Shown here: positions 24,181-32,523 of the stretch, in pieces
How positions within the stretch are numbered: position 1 is the first letter of the stretch
How the letters are laid out: each line of letters opens with the position of its first letter
From: JAKPRU01 sp029568995
GTDB taxonomy: Bacteria > Hinthialibacterota > Hinthialibacteria > Hinthialibacterales > JAKPRU01
Direction: 5' to 3'
Assembly (NCBI GenBank): GCA_035430965.1
Contig: DAOMHQ010000035.1
Location: 1-34,665, forward strand
Length of the DNA: 34,665 nt
Position numbers and translations under genes: made by a program
The notes under the pieces: model-generated
Told to the model about the DNA's origin: nothing
What the model saw: the letters and a program-made list of their open reading frames with translations, nothing else
The model's database searches: none

Positions 24181-26580
24181 CTAGAAGGACTGGCCGAAGC
24201 TGAAGTGGAAGTTTTCCTCTTCGTCACCACTTTCTGTTCTGATGGGAATGGCGTAATCGAGACGGACCGTCGCACCCATGACGGGTATATTCACACGGAC
24301 CCCCAGACCCGTGCTGAACCGCAGCTCGCCCAAATCGATATCGCCAATCTCCGTGTACCCCGCGCCGGAATCCAGGAAAAAGACCCCCTGGAGCATATCA
24401 AAGAACGGGTATCGAAGTTCGGCTCTGCCGATCAGTGCGGCCTCGCTGCCCAGCCAAACCTCCTTCGAGTACTCATAAATCCCGAATGGCGGGTAAAATC
24501 CGCGACGGACCACGGTATCGCGCTCCGTCAAGGTTCCTTCTTCAAATCCACGGACCGTGTTTGCGCCGCCGATCCAGAATCGCTCTTGCAGCGGCAGAAA
24601 CTCCGACGATCCGAACGGCTCGGCCAGCCGCATTTCCCCGGAGAGCGCCAAGACCAGTTTTTCGGTCAATGTGCGGTAATAGTTGGTTTCTCCGATCAGC
24701 TTGGCAAACTCGTTGTCGGCAAGCCCGGCCAGTTCAAGGGAAAGCTGATTGAACGTTCCACTGGTCGGATTGGCTATGAAATCCCTCGTATCTCTGGATA
24801 GACCAAGCAACAGACTGGTTGTGAGGCTTTCATCGGAATCGTAAATCTCCGGAGCCAGCACCACCTCCGTCCGTCGGTCATCAAACACCGTCATATCCGA
24901 CTGTTCGGCCTGAAATCCGAAATAATACCGGCTGTAATCGAACAGGGGATGCGAAAACGTCGTCTGGTTCCCGAACCGCTCTTCCTCGAATTCACGTCCC
25001 CCGTACGAATCAATATCGTAGTAGTAGAACTCCGTATTCAGCGCATATTCCGATCCGAGCAGGTACGGCTCATTGAATCCCGCTACAAAGCGGTCTCGTA
25101 TTCCACCGAACTCCACTGTGCTATAGAACTCCTGTCCACGACCGAACAGGTTCCGTTTCCGGAATTCCACGAAAGCACCGGGGCCGAAAGTCGTGTTGTA
25201 GCTGCCTCCAAACATGACGCTGCCGGTCTGGACCTCTTCCAACTGAAGAATGAGGTCCGCCACGCTGGGATCGTCCTCCCGAACCAGCGGATCCGAGAAT
25301 CCCGGCTGAAGGTTCATCTGGTTGGGAATAGGAAATTCACGGGCTTTGAAAAACCGAAGGTTGACCAACTTTCGGTCAGCCTCCATCACCTCGCTCCAGT
25401 CCAACACATCGCCGGATTTGAGGTCGATCTCCCGCAGAATGACATAGTCTTTCGTGCCGAACTCCTCTTTTTTCAGTTCGACAACCGACCCGTCCTCCAT
25501 GACGGTCACACCCTGGATCTGGATCTCTCCCAGGTGCAAACGATCCGCCTCTCCGATCCCGATCGACACATCCGCGACGGATTCTCCGTCTCGTTTCTGA
25601 AGGGTCTTTTGGGTACGGGTATTGTAATATCCCTGGTTCCGATAAAGGTTCAAGACCTTGAAAAGATCCTGCCGCAGGGTTCCTTCCGAATAGAAATCCC
25701 CCTCTTTCAGCGTAATCTGGCCGAGGATTTCCTCGTTTGTGAAAATCTCGTTTCCCTCAACAGTGACTTTCCCGAACCGGTACCGGGGGCCTTCATTGAT
25801 TCGCACCGTGACGGCAAGTCCCTTTTCTTCCTCCATCGGACCTTCTTTGGTCACCTGAACATCCAGGTAACCACGGTCCAGGTAAAGATACTGAATAATC
25901 TCCAGATCATGTTCCATGACGGATTCGGTGTAATCCCGTCGCAGGAAAAACCAGGAAGGCTTGGTCTCCATTCGCTTTCGGATCTGTCGATCGGAATATT
26001 CCTGGTTCCCCTCAATGGAAAGCCGGGTCAAAGGAAGTTTCTTGCCCTCCTGAATTCGGAAAACCGCAACCGTCTCAAACGCGGTCTGCTGTTCCTCCAG
26101 TTCCGCTTGAATGGTGGTGCGTGGGAAGGCTTTCTGTTCGTAAAAAGAAAGGAGTTTCGTTCGGTAAGATTCGAGTCGGTCTCCGTCCATAAAGACCGAG
26201 ACGCCCTCCTTCCATCCGAGCTCCGTTTGCAGTTTCTTGCTGCTGATTTCCTTGTTCCCCTCGAATCGCATTCCCACCAGAACGGGTTTCTCCCAGACAT
26301 TGTAAATGAGGCGGATCCCGCCCTCGACCGTTTCCGCTTCGACATTCACATCGGCAAACTTCTCGAGGGCCATCACCTTACGGACATCTTCTCGAAGGAG
26401 CGCCTGAAGCCCGGCTTTGTAATCCTGTCCGGCGCGTGTCTCGATGACACCGGCAATCTCGGCGGGGTCGACGTGGACAGTTCCCTCAATCACAATCTCT
26501 GTGATCAGTTCTGTCCTCCCCGCATACGGAGATGAAAAGAAAAGCACGATGAATATGAGGCAGCAAATATGGCGGTTCAG
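24181..26580 (-). CDS. bamA: Outer-membrane protein assembly factor BamA, probable CTG start
   Basis: BamA inserts beta-barrel proteins into the outer membrane. The product is 799 aa from CTG 26580: signal peptide, five POTRA domains (about 25-430), then a 16-strand barrel (about 440-799) with the L6 VRGF motif (about 675) and a terminal Phe (GQSF). The usual calls would give a GTG at 26547, but this removes the n-region of the signal peptide. Eleven codons upstream a CTG follows AGGAGGT by 6 nt and overlaps the clpC stop as CTGA, mirroring the ATGA overlaps of this genome. The start then reads M-N-R-H-I-C-C-L-I-F-I, a normal signal peptide. No ATG or TTG offers this. It is followed by skp after 97 nt. 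Confidence 0.93.
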   Translation of the reverse strand: MNRHICCLIFIVLFFSSPYAGRTELITEIVIEGTVHVDPAEIAGVIETRAGQDYKAGLQALLREDVRKVMALEKFADVNVEAETVEGGIRLIYNVWEKPVLVGMRFEGNKEISSKKLQTELGWKEGVSVFMDGDRLESYRTKLLSFYEQKAFPRTTIQAELEEQQTAFETVAVFRIQEGKKLPLTRLSIEGNQEYSDRQIRKRMETKPSWFFLRRDYTESVMEHDLEIIQYLYLDRGYLDVQVTKEGPMEEEKGLAVTVRINEGPRYRFGKVTVEGNEIFTNEEILGQITLKEGDFYSEGTLRQDLFKVLNLYRNQGYYNTRTQKTLQKRDGESVADVSIGIGEADRLHLGEIQIQGVTVMEDGSVVELKKEEFGTKDYVILREIDLKSGDVLDWSEVMEADRKLVNLRFFKAREFPIPNQMNLQPGFSDPLVREDDPSVADLILQLEEVQTGSVMFGGSYNTTFGPGAFVEFRKRNLFGRGQEFYSTVEFGGIRDRFVAGFNEPYLLGSEYALNTEFYYYDIDSYGGREFEEERFGNQTTFSHPLFDYSRYYFGFQAEQSDMTVFDDRRTEVVLAPEIYDSDESLTTSLLLGLSRDTRDFIANPTSGTFNQLSLELAGLADNEFAKLIGETNYYRTLTEKLVLALSGEMRLAEPFGSSEFLPLQERFWIGGANTVRGFEEGTLTERDTVVRRGFYPPFGIYEYSKEVWLGSEAALIGRAELRYPFFDMLQGVFFLDSGAGYTEIGDIDLGELRFSTGLGVRVNIPVMGATVRLDYAIPIRTESGDEEENFHFSFGQSF

Positions 26581-29024
26581 ACTGGCACCTCCTCCACCGA
26601 AGTTTCACGAAACTCCGGTCCGTCCTTGCCGACCTCTACGATCACCTCAGCCCCTCCCCGGAATCGGCCCTTGAGGATCTCCTCGGCAAGAGGGTCCTCC
26701 AGGCGTTTCTGAATCGTCCGTTTCAGAGGGCGAGCACCGTAAGTCGGATCGAAACCTTGATCAATCAGATATTCTTTGACTTCCGGCGTGATTTGTAAAT
26801 GCACGTGGTATGCCGACAGGCGCTCCTGGACCTGACCTAACTCGATATTCAGGATCCGGGCGATATCCTCCCGATTCAACGAGTGAAACACAACCACCTC
26901 ATCGACCCGGTTCAGGAACTCCGGTCGGAAGGTCTTTTTCAGCTCGGACATCACCTTATCTTTCATGCTCTCATAAGAGACCTGTTCGTCCGCCGTGCTG
27001 AATCCCAGGGAGGCCTTGTTGGTGATTTCGTGGGAGCCGATGTTGGACGTCATGATGAGCACGGTGTGCCGAAAATCCACTTTGTATCCGGTAGAGTCCG
27101 TCAGGCGTCCTTCTTCGAGCACCTGGAGAAGCATGTTGTACACATCGGGATGGGCCTTTTCGATTTCATCCAGGCAAACAACACAATACGGCTTGCGTCG
27201 GACTTTTTCCGTCAGCTGCCCACCCTCGTCGTGACCGATATATCCCGGCGGTGCGCCGACCAGGCGGGAGGCAGCGAATTTCTCCATATATTCCGACATA
27301 TCTACGGTAACCAGCGCCTCCTGGCTGCCAAACAGGAATTCCGCCAGGATTTTCGCCATGTGCGTCTTGCCGGTTCCGGTGGGTCCCAGAAACAGGAACG
27401 AGCCGATAGGACGCTGCTGATCGGCCAGCCCGGCGCGTGACCGACGGATAGCCGTGGCGACTGTCTTGATCGCCTGTTCCTGCGACACAACCTTCTTGTG
27501 CAGCTCCTCTTCCATGCGAAGCAGTCGCGCGGATTCGGCCTCCTCGATTCGAACCATCGGAATGCCGGTCCATTTGGAAACAATGTAGGCAATATCCTCT
27601 TCATCCACGGTGGCGATCCCCGCCTGGTTACGGGATGTTTCCCACTCGCGTGTAATCTGGGCTTCGCGTTCCCGCAGCATTTCCCGCTTGCGTTTCAGGT
27701 CCAGGCATTTCTCGAATTCCTCCGCCACGGTGGAGGCTTCGATTTCCTTGACGACACGATTGATTTCCTCGTCGATTTCTCGCAATTCCCGTGGGCGTGT
27801 CGTGGCCTGGAGACGTGCGCGGGACCCGGCTTCATCGACCAGGTCAATGGCCTTGTCCGGCAGGTGACGATCCGTGACATAACGCGCAGAAAGCTCCGAG
27901 GCCGCTCGCAGAGCCGGATCGGTGATTTTCACCCGGTGATGCGCTTCGTACTTGTCTCGCAGTCCCTCCAGGATTCGCACCGTTTGCTCGACTGTCGGCG
28001 GATCGACCATCACCGTCTGGAAGCGCCGTTCAAGGGCTTTGTCTTTTTCGATGTATTTCCGGTATTCATCCAGCGTGGTGGCCCCGATGCACTGAAGTTC
28101 GCCTCGTGCTAGCGCGGGTTTCAGCATATTGGAGGCATCCATGGACCCCTCCGCAGCCCCGGCACCGACCAGCGTGTGCAATTCATCGACAAACAGGATG
28201 ATATTGCCGGACCGTCGGATCTCCTCCAGGACGGCTTTCAAGCGCTCTTCGAACTGCCCGCGATACTTCGTTCCGGCAACCAGCCCGCCCAAGTCGAGTG
28301 TGATCAACCGTCGGCCCATGAGCAAATCGGGGACAATCCGTTGTTCGATCTGCTGGGCCAATCCTTCCGCGATGGCGGTTTTTCCCACACCGGCCTCACC
28401 GATCAGGACGGGATTATTCTTGGTTCGCCTGCACAGGATCTGGACCACCCGCTCGATCTCATCTTGCCGACCGATCACCGGGTCCAGCTTGCCGAGCCGG
28501 GCCAATTCGGTCAGGTCGGTTCCGAACGCATCCAGCGCGGGGGTTTTGCTTTTGCCTTTTCCGGCGGCGACCGCTTCTTGCGGGACACCGCCCATCAGGC
28601 GAAGAATCTCGCTGCGGGCCTTGATCAGATCCACACTGTGTTCCGCGAGAATCCGGGCCGCCAATCCTTCATTCTCGCGGATAATGCCGAGCAGAAGATG
28701 TTCCGTACCGATGAAGTTCACGCCGAAGGCCTGGGCTTCCTGGTAGGCAAATTCAATCGCTCGCTTGCCGCTGGGCGAGAGGGGAATGGTGCTGTCCTGA
28801 CTGCCGGCTCCTTCGCGGGGAATACGTTTGAGAATTTCGCCTCGAAGGGCCTCCAGATTGAGACCCATATTCCGCATGGCGGTTGCCGCCACTCCTTCCC
28901 CTTCGGAGATGAGGCCGAGAAGAATGTGCTCCGTGGCGGCGTGGCTGCTGCCGATGGACGCCGCCTCTTCCTTGGCTTTCTTCATGACGAGTCGCGCACG
29001 TTCGGTAAGCCGATCAAACATCAT
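26577..29024 (-). CDS. clpC: ATP-dependent unfoldase ClpC
   Basis: ClpC is a Clp/Hsp100 AAA+ unfoldase that feeds proteins to ClpP. The 815-aa product has a double-repeat N-domain (1-145), first AAA+ module (Walker A GEAGVGKT 209-216; Walker B about 276-281), a middle domain with a UVR-like helix pair (about 411-465) and second AAA+ module (Walker A GPTGTGKT 547-554; Walker B VVCLDE 615-620). The middle domain and the beginning MMFDRLTERA distinguish ClpC from ClpA and ClpB. It follows mcsB by 35 nt and overlaps bamA's CTG by 4 nt. In Firmicutes the McsB kinase marks substrates with phospho-Arg for ClpC; this setting suggests the same here. No clpP or ctsR is in the window. Confidence 0.95.
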   Translation of the reverse strand: MMFDRLTERARLVMKKAKEEAASIGSSHAATEHILLGLISEGEGVAATAMRNMGLNLEALRGEILKRIPREGAGSQDSTIPLSPSGKRAIEFAYQEAQAFGVNFIGTEHLLLGIIRENEGLAARILAEHSVDLIKARSEILRLMGGVPQEAVAAGKGKSKTPALDAFGTDLTELARLGKLDPVIGRQDEIERVVQILCRRTKNNPVLIGEAGVGKTAIAEGLAQQIEQRIVPDLLMGRRLITLDLGGLVAGTKYRGQFEERLKAVLEEIRRSGNIILFVDELHTLVGAGAAEGSMDASNMLKPALARGELQCIGATTLDEYRKYIEKDKALERRFQTVMVDPPTVEQTVRILEGLRDKYEAHHRVKITDPALRAASELSARYVTDRHLPDKAIDLVDEAGSRARLQATTRPRELREIDEEINRVVKEIEASTVAEEFEKCLDLKRKREMLREREAQITREWETSRNQAGIATVDEEDIAYIVSKWTGIPMVRIEEAESARLLRMEEELHKKVVSQEQAIKTVATAIRRSRAGLADQQRPIGSFLFLGPTGTGKTHMAKILAEFLFGSQEALVTVDMSEYMEKFAASRLVGAPPGYIGHDEGGQLTEKVRRKPYCVVCLDEIEKAHPDVYNMLLQVLEEGRLTDSTGYKVDFRHTVLIMTSNIGSHEITNKASLGFSTADEQVSYESMKDKVMSELKKTFRPEFLNRVDEVVVFHSLNREDIARILNIELGQVQERLSAYHVHLQITPEVKEYLIDQGFDPTYGARPLKRTIQKRLEDPLAEEILKGRFRGGAEVIVEVGKDGPEFRETSVEEVPV
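26587..26593 (-). promoter_or_regulatory. Ribosome binding site for the CTG start of bamA
   Basis: AGGAGGT on the minus strand lies 6 nt before CTG 26580. It falls inside the last codons of clpC (Glu-Glu-Val), so chance is possible. No similar site precedes the downstream GTG 26547. Confidence 0.55.
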
Positions 29025-29059
29025 AATGACATCCGTCCCGCAAATAATCGTCTTGAAAT

Positions 29060-30151
29060 TCAGGATTCATGAATTCGATTGATTTCCTTTTCCGTGTAGC
29101 GACGAATCCAATCGCGCAGGAAAGTCGCCCGGATCGCATCTCGCTCCGTCGCGATCAGCTTCTTCCCCGCTCGCTTCTGGAGATGAGCGGGGCGGCTCTG
29201 GATGATCACATCGTTAATAGCCGAATAGGGAATGCCCTTCATCAATCCGAGGTCAAGCCCCATACGGAGCTGGGAGATCAATTCCAGCGCCTCACGGGAA
29301 TTCAGGACCCGCGCATGGGATAGAAGCCCGAATGCACGCCAGACTTTGTCCTCCAGGGAGGTGCGACTTTCCACCCAGAGATCCTGCTGGGTCTTTCGCT
29401 CGTTATCGACGATCTGCTGGATGATATTCTCCAGTTTCTCGATGGTTTCTTCTTCGGAAGCGCCCAGGGTCCATTGATTCGAAATCTGGAACAGGTTCCC
29501 GGCGATCTCGCTGCCTTCCCCCGCAAGCCCACGCACGGTCAGGCCCATTTGAGTCACCGCAGAGAGCACCTTTTTGATCCGCTGCGTCATAACCAGGGCT
29601 GGAAGGTGGACCATCACGGAACAACGGATTCCCGTGCCGACATTGGTGGGGCAGGCGGTCAGGTAACCATAAACCGGAGAGAAAGCATAATAGATGCGTT
29701 CTTCCAACTCATCGTCCAGAAGATTCAGTCTCTGCCAGGCTTCACGCAGGCTCAAGCCCGATGTTAAAACCTGCAAGCGGAGATGGTCTTCCTCATTGAC
29801 CATGATACTGACCATCTCGTTGCGGCCCACCACGGCGTATCGTTCCATCCCGCTTTCGGCGAGTTCCCGGCTGATGAGATATCGTTCCACCAGGTACTTC
29901 CGGTCCAGCGAATCGAGCGGTTCAACGGGAAGGACCGTTGCACCGTTCATCGAGGGACAGTCCTGAACCGCCAAAAGAGAGGTTTCCGCAATCCGACTCA
30001 GGTCGGAGGAACTGGCCCAATGGGAAAACGGCAGTCCGGTGATATTGCGGGCAAGCCGCACTCGGCTGGACACCACAAGGTCCCCGTGTTGACCCGGAGA
30101 TGCGAGCCAACCACAGGGTCGTAATAGACATTCAGGAATTTCCTGGTTCAT
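29060..30151 (-). CDS. mcsB: Protein-arginine kinase McsB
   Basis: McsB phosphorylates arginines on damaged proteins to mark them for ClpCP. The 363-aa product has the phosphagen-kinase fold: SSRVRLARN (28-36), NEEDH (119-123), CPTNVGTG with the active-site Cys at 167, and RGLAGEGSE (207-215). E121, C167 and E212 sit at the same numbers as the catalytic residues known for B. subtilis McsB. A C-terminal ERDAIRA fits the McsB-specific RDxxRA phospho-Arg pocket, which separates it from creatine/arginine kinases. No N-domain of metazoan kinases is present. No strong Shine-Dalgarno site is seen. It is 114 nt after mcsA and 35 nt before clpC. Confidence 0.94.
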   Translation of the reverse strand: MNQEIPECLLRPCGWLASPGQHGDLVVSSRVRLARNITGLPFSHWASSSDLSRIAETSLLAVQDCPSMNGATVLPVEPLDSLDRKYLVERYLISRELAESGMERYAVVGRNEMVSIMVNEEDHLRLQVLTSGLSLREAWQRLNLLDDELEERIYYAFSPVYGYLTACPTNVGTGIRCSVMVHLPALVMTQRIKKVLSAVTQMGLTVRGLAGEGSEIAGNLFQISNQWTLGASEEETIEKLENIIQQIVDNERKTQQDLWVESRTSLEDKVWRAFGLLSHARVLNSREALELISQLRMGLDLGLMKGIPYSAINDVIIQSRPAHLQKRAGKKLIATERDAIRATFLRDWIRRYTEKEINRIHES

Positions 30152-30265
30152 TTCGAACTATTTACCTTCGTTGACAACGAGGAACATGAGTCCGGGAAGG
30201 ATTCCGGGGGTGCTGCAGGTCTCCATGAATTCGGTGAAAAAACGGGGGCCTGTTTCCGGTCGCCC

Positions 30266-30775
30266 TCAATGGGGACAGTCCCCCTTTTCAATCTCATGGA
30301 TCTTGTCCCGCAGTCGCGCGGCCTCCTCAAAATTCTCGTTGTTCACCGCATCTTGCAGCCGCCTCCGCAGGTCTGCAACGTTCCGTTCCAGGAGAATTTC
30401 CTCTCCGCATCGTCTGGGTATCTTCCCGACATGCCGAGGCTGCTTCTGAATCTTCTGGAGAAGAGGTTGGATCTCCTGCTGAAACGTATTGTAGCATTCT
30501 CCGCAGCCGAAACGTCCGCTCTCCTTGAACGAGTTGTAGGTCAGTCCGCATTCCAGGCAGGTGCGCTGCAAATCCTGCTCTCCGGCCTGTTCCTCATACC
30601 CCTTCAGCAACCCGGTTAAAAGGTCCGCTACGGAGAAATGGGTATTGATCGCGGGACCGGCAACCCCCTTTTCATGGGCACATTCCTGGCACAGATGAAT
30701 GGAGATCTTCTTGTTCTCCTTGATCTGGGTCACATGAATCTTCGCCTGGTTTTTCTTGCAAATCTCGCAGATCAT
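30266..30775 (-). CDS. mcsA: McsA, zinc-finger activator of McsB with UVR domain
   Basis: McsA binds and activates McsB. The 169-aa product has four CxxC motifs (C3/C6, C29/C32, C73/C76, C91/C94), predicted to bind zinc, and a C-terminal UVR domain (about 133-164, NFEEAARLRDKI) of the type that contacts ClpC. A linker with Gln/Lys joins them. The length matches Firmicute McsA (about 180). It starts 16 nt after ilvE and is likely co-transcribed. Its start has no strong ribosome binding site. The order mcsA-mcsB-clpC is that of the Firmicute ctsR operon, here without ctsR. Confidence 0.92.
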   Translation of the reverse strand: MICEICKKNQAKIHVTQIKENKKISIHLCQECAHEKGVAGPAINTHFSVADLLTGLLKGYEEQAGEQDLQRTCLECGLTYNSFKESGRFGCGECYNTFQQEIQPLLQKIQKQPRHVGKIPRRCGEEILLERNVADLRRRLQDAVNNENFEEAARLRDKIHEIEKGDCPH

Positions 30776-30791
30776 CGTATGAATCTCGTTC

Positions 30792-31703
30792 TCACCCGCC
30801 GGACACGGCGGCGGAACTGCGTTCCACCACCGGGATTCCGGTTTCCTGGGTGAGCTTCGTGAAAGCCGACATCAGGGTACGTGTAATTCGACCGGGCTGG
30901 CCCGTTCCGATGGTTCGGCCATCCACCCGTGTCACCGGAACCACCTTGGCCGCCGTTCCGGTCAGAAAGCACTCATCCGCCCCATATAGATCGATCAATA
31001 ACATATTACGTTCTTCCGTGGGAATCTCCAGGTCGGCGGCGAGCTGAAGCACCGAGTATCGGGTGATTCCGGGCAATGCGCCTGCAATCACGGGAGGCGT
31101 CAGGACCTTCCCGTTCTTCACGATGAAGATATTGTCCGCCGTCGCCTCGGCAACGTACCCAAGATGGTTGAGGAAAACGGCTTCCTTTGCACCGTAACGA
31201 TTCGCTTCCAGTTTCGCCAGGATGTTATTCATATAATTCAGGGATTTCACTTGCGGCGGGCAGGACTCGGCGGAATTCCGGCGGACCGCCGTGGTCATGA
31301 GCGCCAGGCCGTTCTGATAATCTTCTTCGGGATACAGCTTGATTGTGCTGACAATAACAATCAGGCTGGGCTTGGGGCACGCGCGCGGATCGAGACCCAG
31401 GTTGCCTTTGCCGCGAGTCACCACCAGTCGGCAATACCCATCCTTATCCGTAAATCCGTTCTCGCAGGCCACCTGGCAGATAATGTCGATCATCTCATCC
31501 GAGGTCCAAGGCACATCCAATTGGATCACTTTCGCCCCTTGCTGCAACCGGGCGATATGCAGCTCCGGTCGAAACAGACGCCCGCCATAGATACGCAGAC
31601 CCTCAAAGACTCCATCACCGTACAGCAGCCCGTGATCGAACACCGATATCTTGGCTTCGCTTTCATCGTACAAGCAACCGTCGATATAAACCTTCATCCT
31701 CAT
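30792..31703 (-). CDS. ilvE: Branched-chain amino acid aminotransferase (class IV PLP fold)
   Basis: The enzyme makes the last step of Val, Leu and Ile synthesis (or the first of their breakdown). The 303-aa product has FDHGLLYGDGVFEGLRIY (22-39), the PLP Lys (K153) in VKSLNYMNN, and EATADNIF (186-193), all standard for small IlvE proteins. D-amino-acid transaminase and aminodeoxychorismate lyase share the fold; the KSLNY(M/L)NN and GDGVFEG signatures favour IlvE, though substrate cannot be proved. ATG 31697, two codons later, is a possible alternative start. It lies 70 nt after lolD and 16 nt before mcsA; no functional link to the neighbours is evident. Confidence 0.88.
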   Translation of the reverse strand: MRMKVYIDGCLYDESEAKISVFDHGLLYGDGVFEGLRIYGGRLFRPELHIARLQQGAKVIQLDVPWTSDEMIDIICQVACENGFTDKDGYCRLVVTRGKGNLGLDPRACPKPSLIVIVSTIKLYPEEDYQNGLALMTTAVRRNSAESCPPQVKSLNYMNNILAKLEANRYGAKEAVFLNHLGYVAEATADNIFIVKNGKVLTPPVIAGALPGITRYSVLQLAADLEIPTEERNMLLIDLYGADECFLTGTAAKVVPVTRVDGRTIGTGQPGRITRTLMSAFTKLTQETGIPVVERSSAAVSGG

Positions 31704-31773
31704 TCTGCTCGACTTTCATGAGATTCCCGCTTCCCATAAAAGCGAGAGCTAGTCTAACGCATGGAACGAATGC

Positions 31774-32490
31774 TCACAATATTGACCGCGTGTAAGGGGA
31801 AAGACATCCCTCGGCGAGTTCCAGGATACGGTTCGACTGCCGGGCCAGGTCGAGGTTATGGGTGACCATGATGATTGTGAGACCGTATTCTCCCCGGAAG
31901 GAATCGACCAGTTTCATCAACTCCTCTCCGTTCCGCACATCCAGGTTTCCGGTCGGTTCATCCATCAAGAGAATATCGGGACGATTGACCAGCGCACGGG
32001 CCACGGCCACCCGCTGACGCTCGCCGCCGGAGAGCTGCGCCGGACGGTGGTGGGCACGCTCCGAGATCCCAACCTGAACCAGGAGATCGTGCGCCCGCCG
32101 CTGGGCTTTCGAGTGGGATTCCCCCATCATCAGGCTCGGCAGGAGAACATTCTCCAGGGCCGTGAACTCCGGCAGCAGATAATGGAACTGAAAAACGAAG
32201 CCCAGGGTTCGGTTTCGAAGCGTGTCCGTCTGATGATTTTTGAGACGGGCCGTATCGACACCCCGAATCCATACCTCTCCGTCGGACGGACGGTCAATCG
32301 CGCCAAGCAGATGCAGCAACGTGCTTTTCCCGCTCCCGGATGCCCCAATGATGGAAACGAATTCTCCGGCCTGAACAGTGAGATCCACCCCCGTAAGCAC
32401 ATGCAGGTCCGTGTCGCCGCTCCGGTATCTCTTCCGAAGCAAGCGGGCCTCCAGGATCGGAGCAGGACCGTTGGAAGGGAACTCACTCAT
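31774..32490 (-). CDS. lolD: Lipoprotein-releasing ABC ATPase LolD
   Basis: LolD powers release of lipoproteins from the inner membrane to LolA. The 238-aa product has Walker A GASGSGKS (49-56), the LolD-type segment GFVFQFHYLLPEF around the Q-loop (97-109), signature LSGGE (153-157), Walker B ILLMDE (173-178) and H211. I chose ATG 32490; a TTG four codons upstream is less likely. It sits 33 nt after its membrane partner. MacB-like or FtsE-like ATPases are alternatives, but the QFHYLLPEF segment and the neighbour support LolD. Confidence 0.92.
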   Translation of the reverse strand: MSEFPSNGPAPILEARLLRKRYRSGDTDLHVLTGVDLTVQAGEFVSIIGASGSGKSTLLHLLGAIDRPSDGEVWIRGVDTARLKNHQTDTLRNRTLGFVFQFHYLLPEFTALENVLLPSLMMGESHSKAQRRAHDLLVQVGISERAHHRPAQLSGGERQRVAVARALVNRPDILLMDEPTGNLDVRNGEELMKLVDSFRGEYGLTIIMVTHNLDLARQSNRILELAEGCLSPYTRSIL

Positions 32491-32523
32491 GGTTTCTCGC
32501 AATTCTGTCTTTCATGTCCGAGC

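Noticed and set aside
24949..26535. 528-residue plus-strand open frame
   Set aside because: It is antisense to bamA, which has POTRA and barrel features; the plus-strand product shows no domain.
30168..30180. 13-bp palindrome TCGTTGACAACGA between mcsA and mcsB
   Set aside because: The arms meet around one base, so it cannot form a hairpin; it does not match the CtsR operator and occurs once in the gap.
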